A stretch of 64,000 bases of DNA, taken from assembly GCF_963855985.1 (NCBI RefSeq), contig NC_087090.1, positions 17,296,501 through 17,360,500 of the forward strand, given 5' to 3'. This DNA is from Ostrinia nubilalis (lineage: Eukaryota; Arthropoda; Insecta; Lepidoptera; Crambidae). Positions 1 through 10,800 of the stretch are shown in pieces (position 1 is the stretch's first letter; each line of letters opens with the position of its first letter). Under the pieces are notes generated by a model. It saw only the letters and a program-made list of their open reading frames with translations. It was not told where the DNA came from and did not search any database. A program made the position numbers and the translations under genes.

Positions 1-249
1 GTATATTCGAAACCACATAAACAGAGTTACAGAGTCCTACTGGTGACACACCTAATCCGCGTCTGTAGACAATAGATTTGTCATGATCAAAGTTTTTACG
101 CAGTTTAAAGATCAAGTTTTGGTGCTAATTTGTGAACATATTTTTTTATTTTGCCCACAATTAAAACCAACTGTCGATACTTGTAATATTACACGTACAG
201 TGAGAATTCTGGGCAGACACTGTGTAGGTTTGTTGTTGACACGAAAAGA

Positions 250-290
250 AGTCTTGCGCTGATTCGCTTTTGAGACTGCGCGAGCGAGAC
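250..290 (-). pseudogene. Short fragment resembling the 5' part of Ge-1 exon 17
   Basis: The plus-strand text GCGCTGATTCGC and GCGCGAGCGAGA resembles positions 1811-1855 of exon 17 (ISEANQRK region). It is followed at once by a MITE. Confidence 0.5.
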
Positions 291-293
291 TCA

Positions 294-429
294 CGCCCGT
301 ATTCACAAACATTCTCACAGTGCGCGTAGACGCACAGGGTGACACACAAACCAATCACAGAGCTCTATTCAACGCTGTGCATTCGACTTGCTGCTTCACT
401 TAAGCAAGCATCGTTTGTGAATACGGGCG
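294..429. mobile_element. MITE, PIF/Harbinger-like, TCA target duplication
   Basis: Terminal inverted repeats CGCCCGTATTCACAAAC, flanked by TCA at 291-293 and 430-432. A relative lies at 49594-49739. Confidence 0.8.
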
Positions 430-451
430 TCAGATATGTACCAAATACCAA

Positions 452-1681
452 CCTGTGAGTTTATCCAGCTTCAGGTCTAAGGCGTCAAGTCTAGCGCGCT
501 CAGCCGGCGTGTCGCGGTCGCGGTCGTTGGCGGTCAGCAGCGACGCGTTGAGCGACTGGCTGCTCGACTTGTCTAGGCTAGGACATGTACTAACCTGTGA
601 GTTTATCCAGCTTCAGGTCCAAGGCGTCAAGTGTAGCGCGCTCAGCCGGCGTGTCGCGGTCGCGGTCGCGTTCGCGGTCGTTGGCGGTCAGCAGTGACGC
701 GTTGAGCGACTGGCTGCTCGACTTGTCTAGGCTAGGACATGTACCAACCTGTGAGTTTATCCAGCTTCAGGTCCAAGGCGTCAAGTCTGGCTCGCTCAGC
801 CGGCGTGTCGCGGTCGCGGTCGTTGGCGGTGAGCAGCGATGCGTTAAGCGACTGGCTGCTCGACTTGTCGAGACTTGGACATGTACTAACCTGTGAGTTT
901 GTCTAGCTTCAGGTCCAGGGCATCAAGTCTAGCGCGCTCAGCCGGCGTGTCGCGGTCGCGGTCGCGATCGTTGGCAGTCAGCAGCGACTGGCTTCTCGAC
1001 TTGTCGAGACATGGACATTGGACATGTACTAACCTGTGAGTTTGTCTAGCTTCAGGTCTAAGGCGTCAAGTCTGGCTCGCTCAGCCGGCGTGTCGCGGTC
1101 GCGGTCGCGATCGTTGGCAGTCAGCAGCGACTGGCTGCTCGACTTGTCAAGGCTAGGACATGTACCAACCTGTGAGTTTGTCCAGCTTCAGGTCCAGGGC
1201 ATCAAGTCTAGCGCGCTCACTCAGACATGTACCAAGTACTAACCTGTGAGTTTGTCTAGCTTCAGATCCAAGGCGTCAAGTCTAGCGCGCTCAGCCGGCG
1301 TGTCGCGGTTGCGTTCGCGATCGCGGTCGTTGGCGGTCAGCAGCGACGCGTTGAGCGACTGGCTGCTCGACTTGTCTAGGCTAGGACATGTACTAACCTG
1401 TGAGTTTATCCAGCTTCAGGTCCAAGGCGTCAAGTCTAGCGCGCTCAGCCGGCGTGTCGCGGTCGCGGTCGTTGGCGGTCAGCAGCGACGCGTTGAGCGA
1501 CTGGCTGCTCGACTTGTCTAGGCTAGGACATGTACTAACCTGTGAGTTTATCCAGCTTCAGGTCCAAGGCGTCAAGTCTAGCGCGCTCAGCCGGCGTGTC
1601 GCGGTCGCGGTCGTTGGCGGTCAGCAGCGACGCGTTGAGCGACTGGCTGCTCGACTTGTCTAGGCTAGGACATGTACTAAC
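452..1681 (-). repeat. 142-bp tandem array of Ge-1 exon 17 3' end plus donor site (about 9 copies)
   Basis: Donor-site positions at 452, 594, 748, 890, 1033, 1169, 1243, 1397, 1539 and the true exon at 1681 give spacings of 142, 154, 142, 143, 136, 74, 154, 142 and 142. Each full unit is about 120 bases identical or near-identical to exon 17 and a spacer, usually 22 bases, that begins GTTAGT or GTTGGT and mostly ends CCTAG. The copy between 1169 and 1243 is truncated. The two copies nearest the exon are identical to it in the exonic part, so expansion is recent. Exonic parts of full copies are 114, 120 or 132 bases. Confidence 0.93.
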
Positions 1682-1873
1682 CTGTGAGTTTATCCAGCTT
1701 CAGGTCCAAGGCGTCAAGTCTAGCGCGCTCAGCCGGCGTGTCGCGGTCGCGGTCGTTGGCGGTCAGCAGCGACGCGTTGAGCGACTGGCTGCTCGACTTG
1801 TCGCTCGACGCCTTGCGCTGATTGGCCTCCGATATCTGCGCGAGCGAGATTTGGGGCCAGGACGTGTCGCTGT
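1682..1873 (-). CDS. Ge-1: Ge-1 coding exon 17
   Basis: Acceptor TTTCCACAG, donor GTTAGT. Encodes DTSWPQISLAQISEANQRK, then SSSQSLNASLLTANDRDRDT and LDALDLKLDKLT, a charged helical segment. Phase 1 to phase 1. Its last 120 bases and its donor form the repeat unit of the adjacent 142-bp array. Confidence 0.85.
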
Positions 1874-4800
1874 CTGTGGAAAACGGTAGTATTGAGGTTT
1901 GAAGAAGCTGCAAACATACTGGACAGAAATTCGCTGTAGTAAGCCAGAAACAGACAGTCAAAATTATCTGAAAAATCATTACCGGACAGGGAATATCACT
2001 AGAAGATAGTTTAAGGAGTAACTTAGGCCAGCTGTTATATTATCGTACTGAGGAACACGTCTATATCATTGCGGGAAAAATCGCAGGCAGAAGTTTGTCT
2101 ATAGTCTGGTCTGTGAGCATGTAGAATTTTGTCCAATGACCCCAAGCTACCCATCCTTATCGCTCGCCCGTAATTATGTTGATATCGCGCTCGCACACTC
2201 ACTGCGGGTGGCAGTCGCACAGTCGCGACAGCAATATAATTACGCGCGAGCGATAAGGATGGGTAGCTTGGGGTCATTGGACAAAATTCTACGTGCTCAT
2301 AGACCGGGCTTTAGAATATGGACGATAAATAAATAAAGACTCACTTGAATGCACGAGCTTGCCGGGTGGCGGCGGCTTTTCCGGCGGCACAAACAGCTCG
2401 CTGCGCGCCGCGCCCGCCAGCGCCGCCGGGAGATTGGCCACATTGGCCAAGTTGGCCGCGTTGGTCAAACTGGCAACATTGGCCAAATTGGCGGCGTTGG
2501 TCAAACTAGCCACATTGGCAATGTTGGCAGCGTTAGTCAAATTTGCAACGTTAGCCATGTTAGCTGCGTTAGTCAGATTTGCAACGTTGGCCAAATTGGC
2601 CGCGTTGGTCAAGGCAGCGACGTTGACCGTGCTCGACGCGTTGGCGGGAGCGTTAGCCGGCTCAGTTGTGGGAGTTATGACTGTGATTGGAACTTCCGGT
2701 TCTGTATCTTCCTCTACGTCGTCGTTTTCCTGTCAACAATAATTTTTAATTTCACTTTATTCACATTAGACGGCGTGAGCGCGATTGGCATTGGCTGCAG
2801 AAGACGCCATCTTTAGACTTAACTTGCACTAATCACTACTTCGTTGTAAGATGACAGTCGTCAAACCTTATCTTATGGTCGGTCTAATCGACTTTTAAAT
2901 CTTCACTCTAAGCCTAGGCGCAGAACACCGAGTTTTAGCCGATAGTAGGGCTCGATTGTAATTTGTATGAAGAATCGGCCGATACCAAATCGATGTAACG
3001 TGCGCACTTTCATACATCTCCGTACTGATCAACAGCCCGACCCAACTATCGGCCAACTAAAAATTGGTGGTCTGTGCCTAGGCTTAATTTGTCTCCTCGA
3101 CGCCACAATCTTCCCTTTCTGTTGGGATCAACTCATGCAGTCTTTTGAATTTAAACCTTATTACAACGGCATAAGCTCTATCTGCATGGCCGGGTAGTAG
3201 TCGCCGTGCGCCATGATCTCCTGGACCTCGCGGCTGGGGCTGGGCCGGTGCAGTCGGAATGTGAGCCTTATCCCGGCGCAGTAAAGGTAGCATTCGGATC
3301 AAGACGACCGCGACGCGAGATCGCGACTCGAGACCGCGACCGGCGACCGCGACCCACTGCTTTATATGAATTAATAGGAAGTGCTGACGGATGCAAGCAA
3401 CCGAGTCGCGCGACGTGTTCAGTCACGCATTTTAACCTTCTTCGGCCATGTATCTCGGCGCAGTAATGACTCCATAGAGCGTCTCGTAGTGCAGGGAAAA
3501 GTTGAGGGCACCAAACCACGTGGTAGATCACCAATGAGATGGACGGACCAGATCAAGGCCGCAACTAAGTGTTCAGTTAGCGAAAGTACCCGGAAAGCTG
3601 CAGTCCGCGAGGAATGGCGCCGTATTACGAGGAACATCACTCTGAATCGTGATTCAAAATGATGACCACGACCACTCTGACAAGAGTGTACCGACTGAGA
3701 AGAAGAAGAAGAAGGTATGTTTTAAAATTTCGTCTTCGTGCGAAGAAAACACGGCCATTTTGCATCTGTCGCGCCACGGCACTGCCTTGTGAGCGACCGA
3801 GTCGCGCGACGCAAGTAGCTGGCAGGCCACGCCCACACGTCGCGCGACTCGGTTGCTTGCATCCGTCAGCACTTCCTATTAATTCATATAAAGCAGTGGG
3901 TCGCGGTCTCGCGTCGTGGTCGTCTTGATCCGAATGCTATCTTAAGGTGTACCTGCATGGGGGGTAGTAGTCGCCGTGCGCCATGATCTCCTGGACCTCG
4001 CGACTGGGGCTGGACCGGTGCAGTCGGAATGTGAGCCTTGTCCCGGCGCAGTAAGGGTAGCATTCGGATCAAGACGACCACGACGCGAGATCGCGACTCG
4101 AGACCGCGACCCACTGCTTTATATGAATTAATGGGAATTGCTGACGGATGCAAGCAACCGAGCCGCGCGACGTGTGGGCGTGGCCTGTCGGCTACTTGCG
4201 TCGCGCGACTCGGTCGCTCACAAGGCAGTGCCGTGACGCGACAGATGCAAAATGGCAGTGTTTTCTTCGCACGAAGACGAAATTTTAACAGAATTAGTAA
4301 GTTTCGTATGGGTCGCACGACTCGTGTCGCGAAGATTCGTAAGTAGCTGTCGCCCTGCGACCTGCGACCGGTTGCCTGTCGCGGTCTCGGGTCGCGGTCT
4401 CGCGTCGCGGTCGTCTTGATCCGAATGCTACCTTAAGGTGTACCTGCATGGGGGGGTAGTAGTCGCCGTGCGCCATGATCTCCTGGACCTCGCGGCTGGG
4501 GCTGGGCCGGTGCAGTTGGAATGTGAGCCTTGTCCCGGCGCAGTAAGGCCTCAGCCTCGAGTTTAGCGGGCAGCGGCGGCGGCGCGGGAGCGGGGCGGGC
4601 AACGCAGACCCGTTCTCGAAACAAGCGGGCAGCTCGCGCGGCGCTTTAGCGGCGAAATGATGTATTCGGGGTTGTGTTGTCGAGATATTTGTTTTTATTC
4701 GCAAACGAAAAGTTTGAACAACGGCGACAATTTTATTTCGATTCAAATTTATTCCTAACGCTCGAATAATTGTGGGCAAAAGAAGGAGTGCGCTGCCCGC

Positions 4801-7800
4801 TAGTTGCCCGCTCAAGCGCCGCTGCCCGCTCGTTGCCCGCTCCCGCGCCGCTGTTGTCGAGAACCGGTCTATTTGATTTTACGCATAAGATCTTGCCGCT
4901 CCCGCGCCGCCGCCGCTCTCGCCCCGCTGCCCGCTAAACTCGAGGCTGAGGCCTAAGGGGTACCTGCATGGGGGGGTAGTAGTCCCCGTGCGCCATGATC
5001 TCCTGGACTTCGCGGCTGGGGCTGGAGCGGTGCAGTCGGAATGTGAGCCTTGTCCCGGCGCAGTAAGGTGTACCTGACTTTCTGACTGAAAGAACTCGGC
5101 ATCAGACAGCGCCTATCAACCACGGTTCAGTCACGCATTTTAACCTTCTTCGGCCATGTATCTCGGCGCAGTAATGACCCCATAGAGCGTCTCGTAGTGC
5201 AGGGAAAAGTTGAGGGCACCAGACCACGTGGTAGATCACCAATGAGATGGACGGACCAGATCAAGGCCGCAACTAAGTGTTCGGTTAGCGAAAGTACCCG
5301 GAAAGCTGCAGTCCGCGAGGAATGGCGCCGTATTACGAGGAACATCACTCTGAATCGTGATTCAAAATGATGACCACGACCACTCCGACAAGAGTGTACC
5401 GACTGAGAAGAAGAAGAAGGTATGTTTTAAAATTTCGTCTTCGTGCGAAGAAAACACGGCCATTTTGCGTCTGTCGCGTCACGGCACTGCCTTGTGAGCG
5501 ACCAAGTCGCGCGACGCAAGTAGCCGGCAGGCCACGCCCACACGTCGCGCGACTCGGTTGCTTGCATCCGTCAGCACTTCCTATTAATTCATATAAAGCA
5601 GTGGGTCGCGGTCGCCGGTCGCGGTCTCGAGTCGCAGTCTCGCGTCGCGGTCGTCTTGATCCGAATGCTATCTTAAGGTAGCATTACGATGCCACACGTC
5701 GCGCGACTCGGTTGCTTGCATCCGTCAGCACTTCCTATTAATTCATATAAAGCAGTGGGTCGCGGTCGCCGGTCGCGGCCTCGAGTCGCGGTCGTCTTGA
5801 TCCGAATGCTATCTTAAGTCATTGAACGCCGAGACGCTAGACACAATGGAAATTGTATTGTTCGAGGCTCACCGGTGAGCCGTGTGGCGTCCAACGTGTT
5901 AAGGGGTACCTGCATGGGGGGGTAGTAGTCGCCGTGCGCCATGATCTCCTGGACCTCGCGGCTGGGGCTGGAGCCGGCGGAGGCGAGCTTGGCGCCGCCG
6001 AGCGCGCCGCTGCCCCCGCTGGCGCTCGTGCCTCCGCTGACGCTGTCGCTTACCACTAAGCCTCCTACAAATAAAAGACTACCTTAGTCAAAGTAACTAC
6101 TAACTTAGTCGAGTTAAGTAGAAAGTCGAACCTTAACTTCGAACTGTTACTATGTTCTTTTGATTAATTTCTTTGCGGGTCCAATGACAGTTTAGTTGAC
6201 CTTCACTGGTTGAGTTTTTATTGGCGATCAAGCTGTAGATCCTGGCTATATAGGAGTTGCAGGGGTGGGAATAGTCTCGTTACAAATAAAAGACTAGTTT
6301 AGTCCTACATGCTATGTATGTGATCGCAACGATTGTAGAACAATATCCGTAATACATTAGGCACGATAAGATAGGTAAAATAACAATGGTCCTAGTATTG
6401 AACCCTGAGGAGCTCCTATGTGTAAGAAGACACCCCAACAGTTGATAACATTGATATTTACATTCTTTTTTAATATGAAAAGGCGATGATATTTTTTATT
6501 ATCGCTCTTAAGAATCAAGCTGTTGACAGGATGTCTGTGTTAAAGTTTTGTATGACGAACAAGATCAAACGCTTTTGATACTCCCATTAAATCTACATGT
6601 ACTACCACATATCGAAAACACGTATAAAACTACGTAAATGAATAAACCCTGGGTAATATTTGTAGACTAGTGTTACGTTTATCTAGACTAGCACTGACCT
6701 GTGGAGGTGCGCGAAACGCCGGTGACGTCAGGCGTCGCCGACAGGGGTGGGTCGTCTTCTTCGCGCTTGCCGGGTGAGCTAAGAGGAGAAATCATGTTTT
6801 GAAGACATGTGTAAGTCCAGATTTCAATCTTAGCACATAATAAATGAATCAAGCCTATTTTAATAGACCCATTTAAATAAAATTGACAAACACCCTGCAA
6901 GTAGAGGAAAATTGGCTTACCTCGACTCAATATGCATAATTATTGGTACATATTATGTTTGTACGTGATATTCCTGGGAGTTCGGTCACTTACCTGAAAG
7001 CGTCAGGAGTCATGAGGTTTAGCTGCGGCGTGATGACGGGCGATTCCGGTCGTTGCCCGATAAGGCTGCCCGGCTGCGTCTGCAATAGATAGACACACTC
7101 GTAAGCTCAGACAGCACTGTGGCACCTTGTGTGGATCTATTAGAAGTGTAAATTGATCAACTGTCGACTGTATATTACCATGGGTTAAGTGAGAACTCGT
7201 TCTGTGAGAAAGTGGCCAACGAAAGATTTATCAATTTCATCATCATTTCAGCCACAGGACGTCCACTGCTGAACATAGGCCTCCCCCAATGACTTCCACA
7301 TCGCACGGTTGGTAGCGGCCTGCATCCAGCGCCTTCCTGCTACTTTTATCAGGACGTCGGTCCACCTTGTGGGTGGACGTCCCACGCTGCGTTTTCCGGT
7401 ACGCGGCCTCCATTCCAGAACCTTGCTGCCCTATCGGCCGTCAGTTCTGCGTACTATGTGCCCTGCCCACTGCCACTTCAGTTTGCTAATCCGTCGGGCT
7501 ATGTCAGCGACCGCTCCGAGAGACCGGGCAACAAGTGCTCGTACCTGTTTGCTCATGAGCAGGCTCTTGAGCTGCTGGCTCTGCTGCTGCAGGATGCTGG
7601 ACGCGATGCCGGGCGCCTCGCACGCCGCCGGCGGCTCCAGCGCGAGGTCCGAGAGACCTGACAAGAATGCCATTTGATACAACAACATGGAACAAAAACA
7701 TCCATCAAATCAAGTACCCATAGGCATAATAACGATGTTCACGTGTTATAGGTCGTTTCATCCACGAAGACGCGTCGCACTATTCTTCCGCTAATGTTTG

Positions 7801-10800
7801 AGCGTTATCGGTACACGCTAAATCATCCATGAGTGCACACGCACACTAAAATAATGACGCCCGGATTGCTCGGATCGAACTCCCCGCACCCCGCGCTTAC
7901 CTCGACCAAAAATTGGTGGGGCGTCTCCGTGGATGAAACGATCTATAGTAATAGTGACGTACGTCAACCCCCTCAAAAGACTCAGTATTGTACCGGGCGT
8001 CAGGCATTAAGTTGGGTGATACAGTACACTTTAGACTAAGAGCTAGTAAACGCCAGACCTACGTCATTTTATAAAAGCTGAAAGTTTGTCAGCATATGCT
8101 CCCAATAAAGGATATAATGTTGGTGAATTATGAAGATTGGGTCATGGTGGCATTGGGAGCTACCCTCAAAAAACTGTCTGGCAAGGAGTTGGAAGTATAC
8201 TATAACTAACTATAGATACGCTGACAAATTTTCAGCTTTTATAAAATGACGTAAGTCTGGCGTTCACTAGCTCTTAGTCTAACTTATTATATCGCTTCCA
8301 GTCAGGAGAAAGTGCGACTACGAGATGCGAGTGTGGGGCATCGAACCCTTACTCATTGAACCACCACGAGATGGGCATACTGGCCCCGCCTCCTTGCTTT
8401 AGGGCAGTGGTTCTTAACCGGTGGTCCGCGGACCACTGGTGGCATTCCAAGTGGTCCACGAAGACATCGTAGTAAACAAGTGATGTGACGTGATGAGTCG
8501 AGTCAATATAACGCAAACGGCACACAGTGGGCGAGAAATCGACCTCCCCTTATAGGATTTTGAAAAAAAAAGTGGTCCCTGACAAGACAGAAATTTGTTA
8601 ATGGTCCCTCGTGACTTAAAGGTTAAAATCAAAAATCAAAATTATTTATTCAGTTTAGACCACAAGTGGCACTTATGAACGTCAAATATAAAAAAGAAAA
8701 GGTAGCCCTTATGCGGCACTTTACATGTCTCCTTATCTTTTGGGCCACTGCTTTAGGGACGTACCATGCGTGCGCGGGCTGGGCTGCGCATATACCAGCT
8801 CGCCCTCCTGGAGTCCTTTGGGCTGCACGATGTACAGCCGCACGCGCACGCGCCGCCCAGACTCGCCGCACTCCGCACTGGGGCTCTCGTGCTGGGGAAA
8901 TAACAATAATTAGGGTGGATTCGACCAAACCAGAGTAAAGGATGATGGGCACAAATGTATGGAGAGTGGTACCCGCTCCAATAGCCATAACCAATATATA
9001 TTTTAAAAGGCCTTTAGATGTAGGAAAATGTCTGCTAAGGGGCCAGTTCTAATTCACGTTTTGAAAGCAGTAATTCCACTAAGTATTATAATGAAAGTAT
9101 AACACAATCATCCATGTATACGAGTATGTATTATGACTACAATCTATTAATATAACTAAAAGAAGCATTGAAAAGGAAAGGATTATACCTACGATGAACT
9201 ACCCAAGCTATTAGCCCTTTATTCCCCTTCCCCCCCCGCCCCGCACGGTGTAGTGCTAGCGTACGGAGCTCTCGGGAGTTTTTGCTTATAAAAATAGATA
9301 AATCGCTTATAAGTGTTTGTGAGTGTAATAATCGGTTTGTATGTGACACGAACTACGGAAACTGTAAGTTATTCTGTCTATTTATCGCCTCGTTTGTGTT
9401 TTCTGGTTAAATATTCGGTGAGTAAACATCTTTTTTATTTTCTCTCGTTGCGGGTGTTTGATAAAATCGGCCCGCGCCAACCGAGGTGGCGGGTCGACCG
9501 TAAGCGCGCTGCGTCAGCGGTGCGCGTTTCCATTGCGCCCGACTATAAACTCGTCCGTCATGCCTCTGTTCAACGATCAACCCGTCGACGTCGCTAACGA
9601 AGTGTTTCTCCGTAGCAATTTAACGCAACGTTCTCCGCCTAGTGTAGGAAAAAGGACACGTAGCGAAGCATTATCTCCAACAAATGTGTCGCCATCGTCT
9701 TGTAAACGCGTACAACTATCGGATTCGCCCGGTTTAGACGATAATTCGACGGCACCGGATCAAACACAGTACGACTTAGTAAATGAAGCCGCGTCGTATC
9801 TTACAAAAATAAATGTCGTCATTAATTCGCTCGGTTCGCGAATTGACGTTAAAAATCGATCGACAGTTATGGATATGACACAGCGAGTCACGGCAATCGT
9901 ATCTTTACTGGCATTAAAATCATCATCAACCGAGACAAAATTGGCCATCGCGCAACGTGACTTATTAGAGGCCAAAATCAATAAAAATTGTAGTCAAAAT
10001 AATGTTATTGGCAATGTCTCAAAGCCCACCTACGCAGAAAGCCTTAAGCTAAAAATGCCTAAAGTCGCTCCGGCGGCTGCGGCAATGGAAACACGCACGC
10101 CCCTTCCCTGTGTCGTTGCGTATCCCACTAGTGAGCGCTCGGCCGAGTTCGGCTCATCATCGGCGACAAAACAAGCGTTGATGAAAGCGATCAATCCTAC
10201 GGACGACGGGTTTCAAATTGTAGGTTTAAAGAAAACGGCAAATGCGGGTGTAGTACTTCGCGTAACGAACGAAAACCAAATTAAAAAGTTACAATCCGTC
10301 GCCGGTATTAAATCCGCGGGCTTACGTTTAGAAAAACCGAAAGGACGTCGACCTAGAATTCTTGTTAAAGACGTACCCGCAACATTAGAAGACGCCGCAT
10401 TTATGCAGGCCTGGCTCACTCCGCGCGGTACATCCGATAATTACCTACAGCGAAGCGCCCCGCCGGCGGGTATTATATCAGTCGAGTGTCACGCGCGCGC
10501 CCGTCAGGACGCTGGCGTGAGTTGTAGTACCTAATTCTATGATCGAAGTATTATTTAAAAATGGACATAAAGAGAAAGAAATATTGTGCGGCGTTCGGGT
10601 GTTTAAATTCGAAAAGAAATCTACCGGATTTATCTTTTTTTTCGCTTCCCAAAGATGCTGAAAGGTATGTTGGCCATGTAGGTAATCAATAATAAAATTC
10701 TTAGGATAGTATAGGATTCTTCTTTTTTCTGTAATAGTATGTTTAATTTATCTGTCTTATGTTAAAATAGGTATGAATGAAGACATTGTAATAAAACAAG

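Larger units (their letters stand above)
3196..5076 (-). repeat. Four partial copies of Ge-1 exon 15 3' end, split by MITEs
   Basis: Copies of the last ~60 bases of exon 15 (encoding SREVQEIMAHGDYYPPMQ) lie at about 3196-3243, 3952-4013, 4441-4504 and 4962-5025. Three keep the CAG|GTAC donor; the leftmost has lost it, and the 3952 copy has one G fewer in its G run. Each continues into a shared ~45-bp tail ending GGCGCAGTAA, giving a unit of about 112 bp. Transposons sit at the unit junctions. Confidence 0.85.

Noticed and set aside
452..1681. CRISPR-like regular repeats
   Set aside because: Units are 142 bp with no unique spacers, the DNA is eukaryotic and the unit is an exon copy.
455..1889. 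Series of overlapping plus-strand ORFs encoding MSLSSFRSKASS-type repeats
   Set aside because: They are the antisense of the exon 17 array. Synonymous differences fit the minus-strand Ge-1 frame, and the phase and splice sites match only that strand.
2359..2816. Plus-strand ORFs of 127 and 155 codons over the repeat region
   Set aside because: Shadows of the Ge-1 exon 16 minisatellite; no start or splice context, and the minus strand has a clean acceptor, donor and phase.
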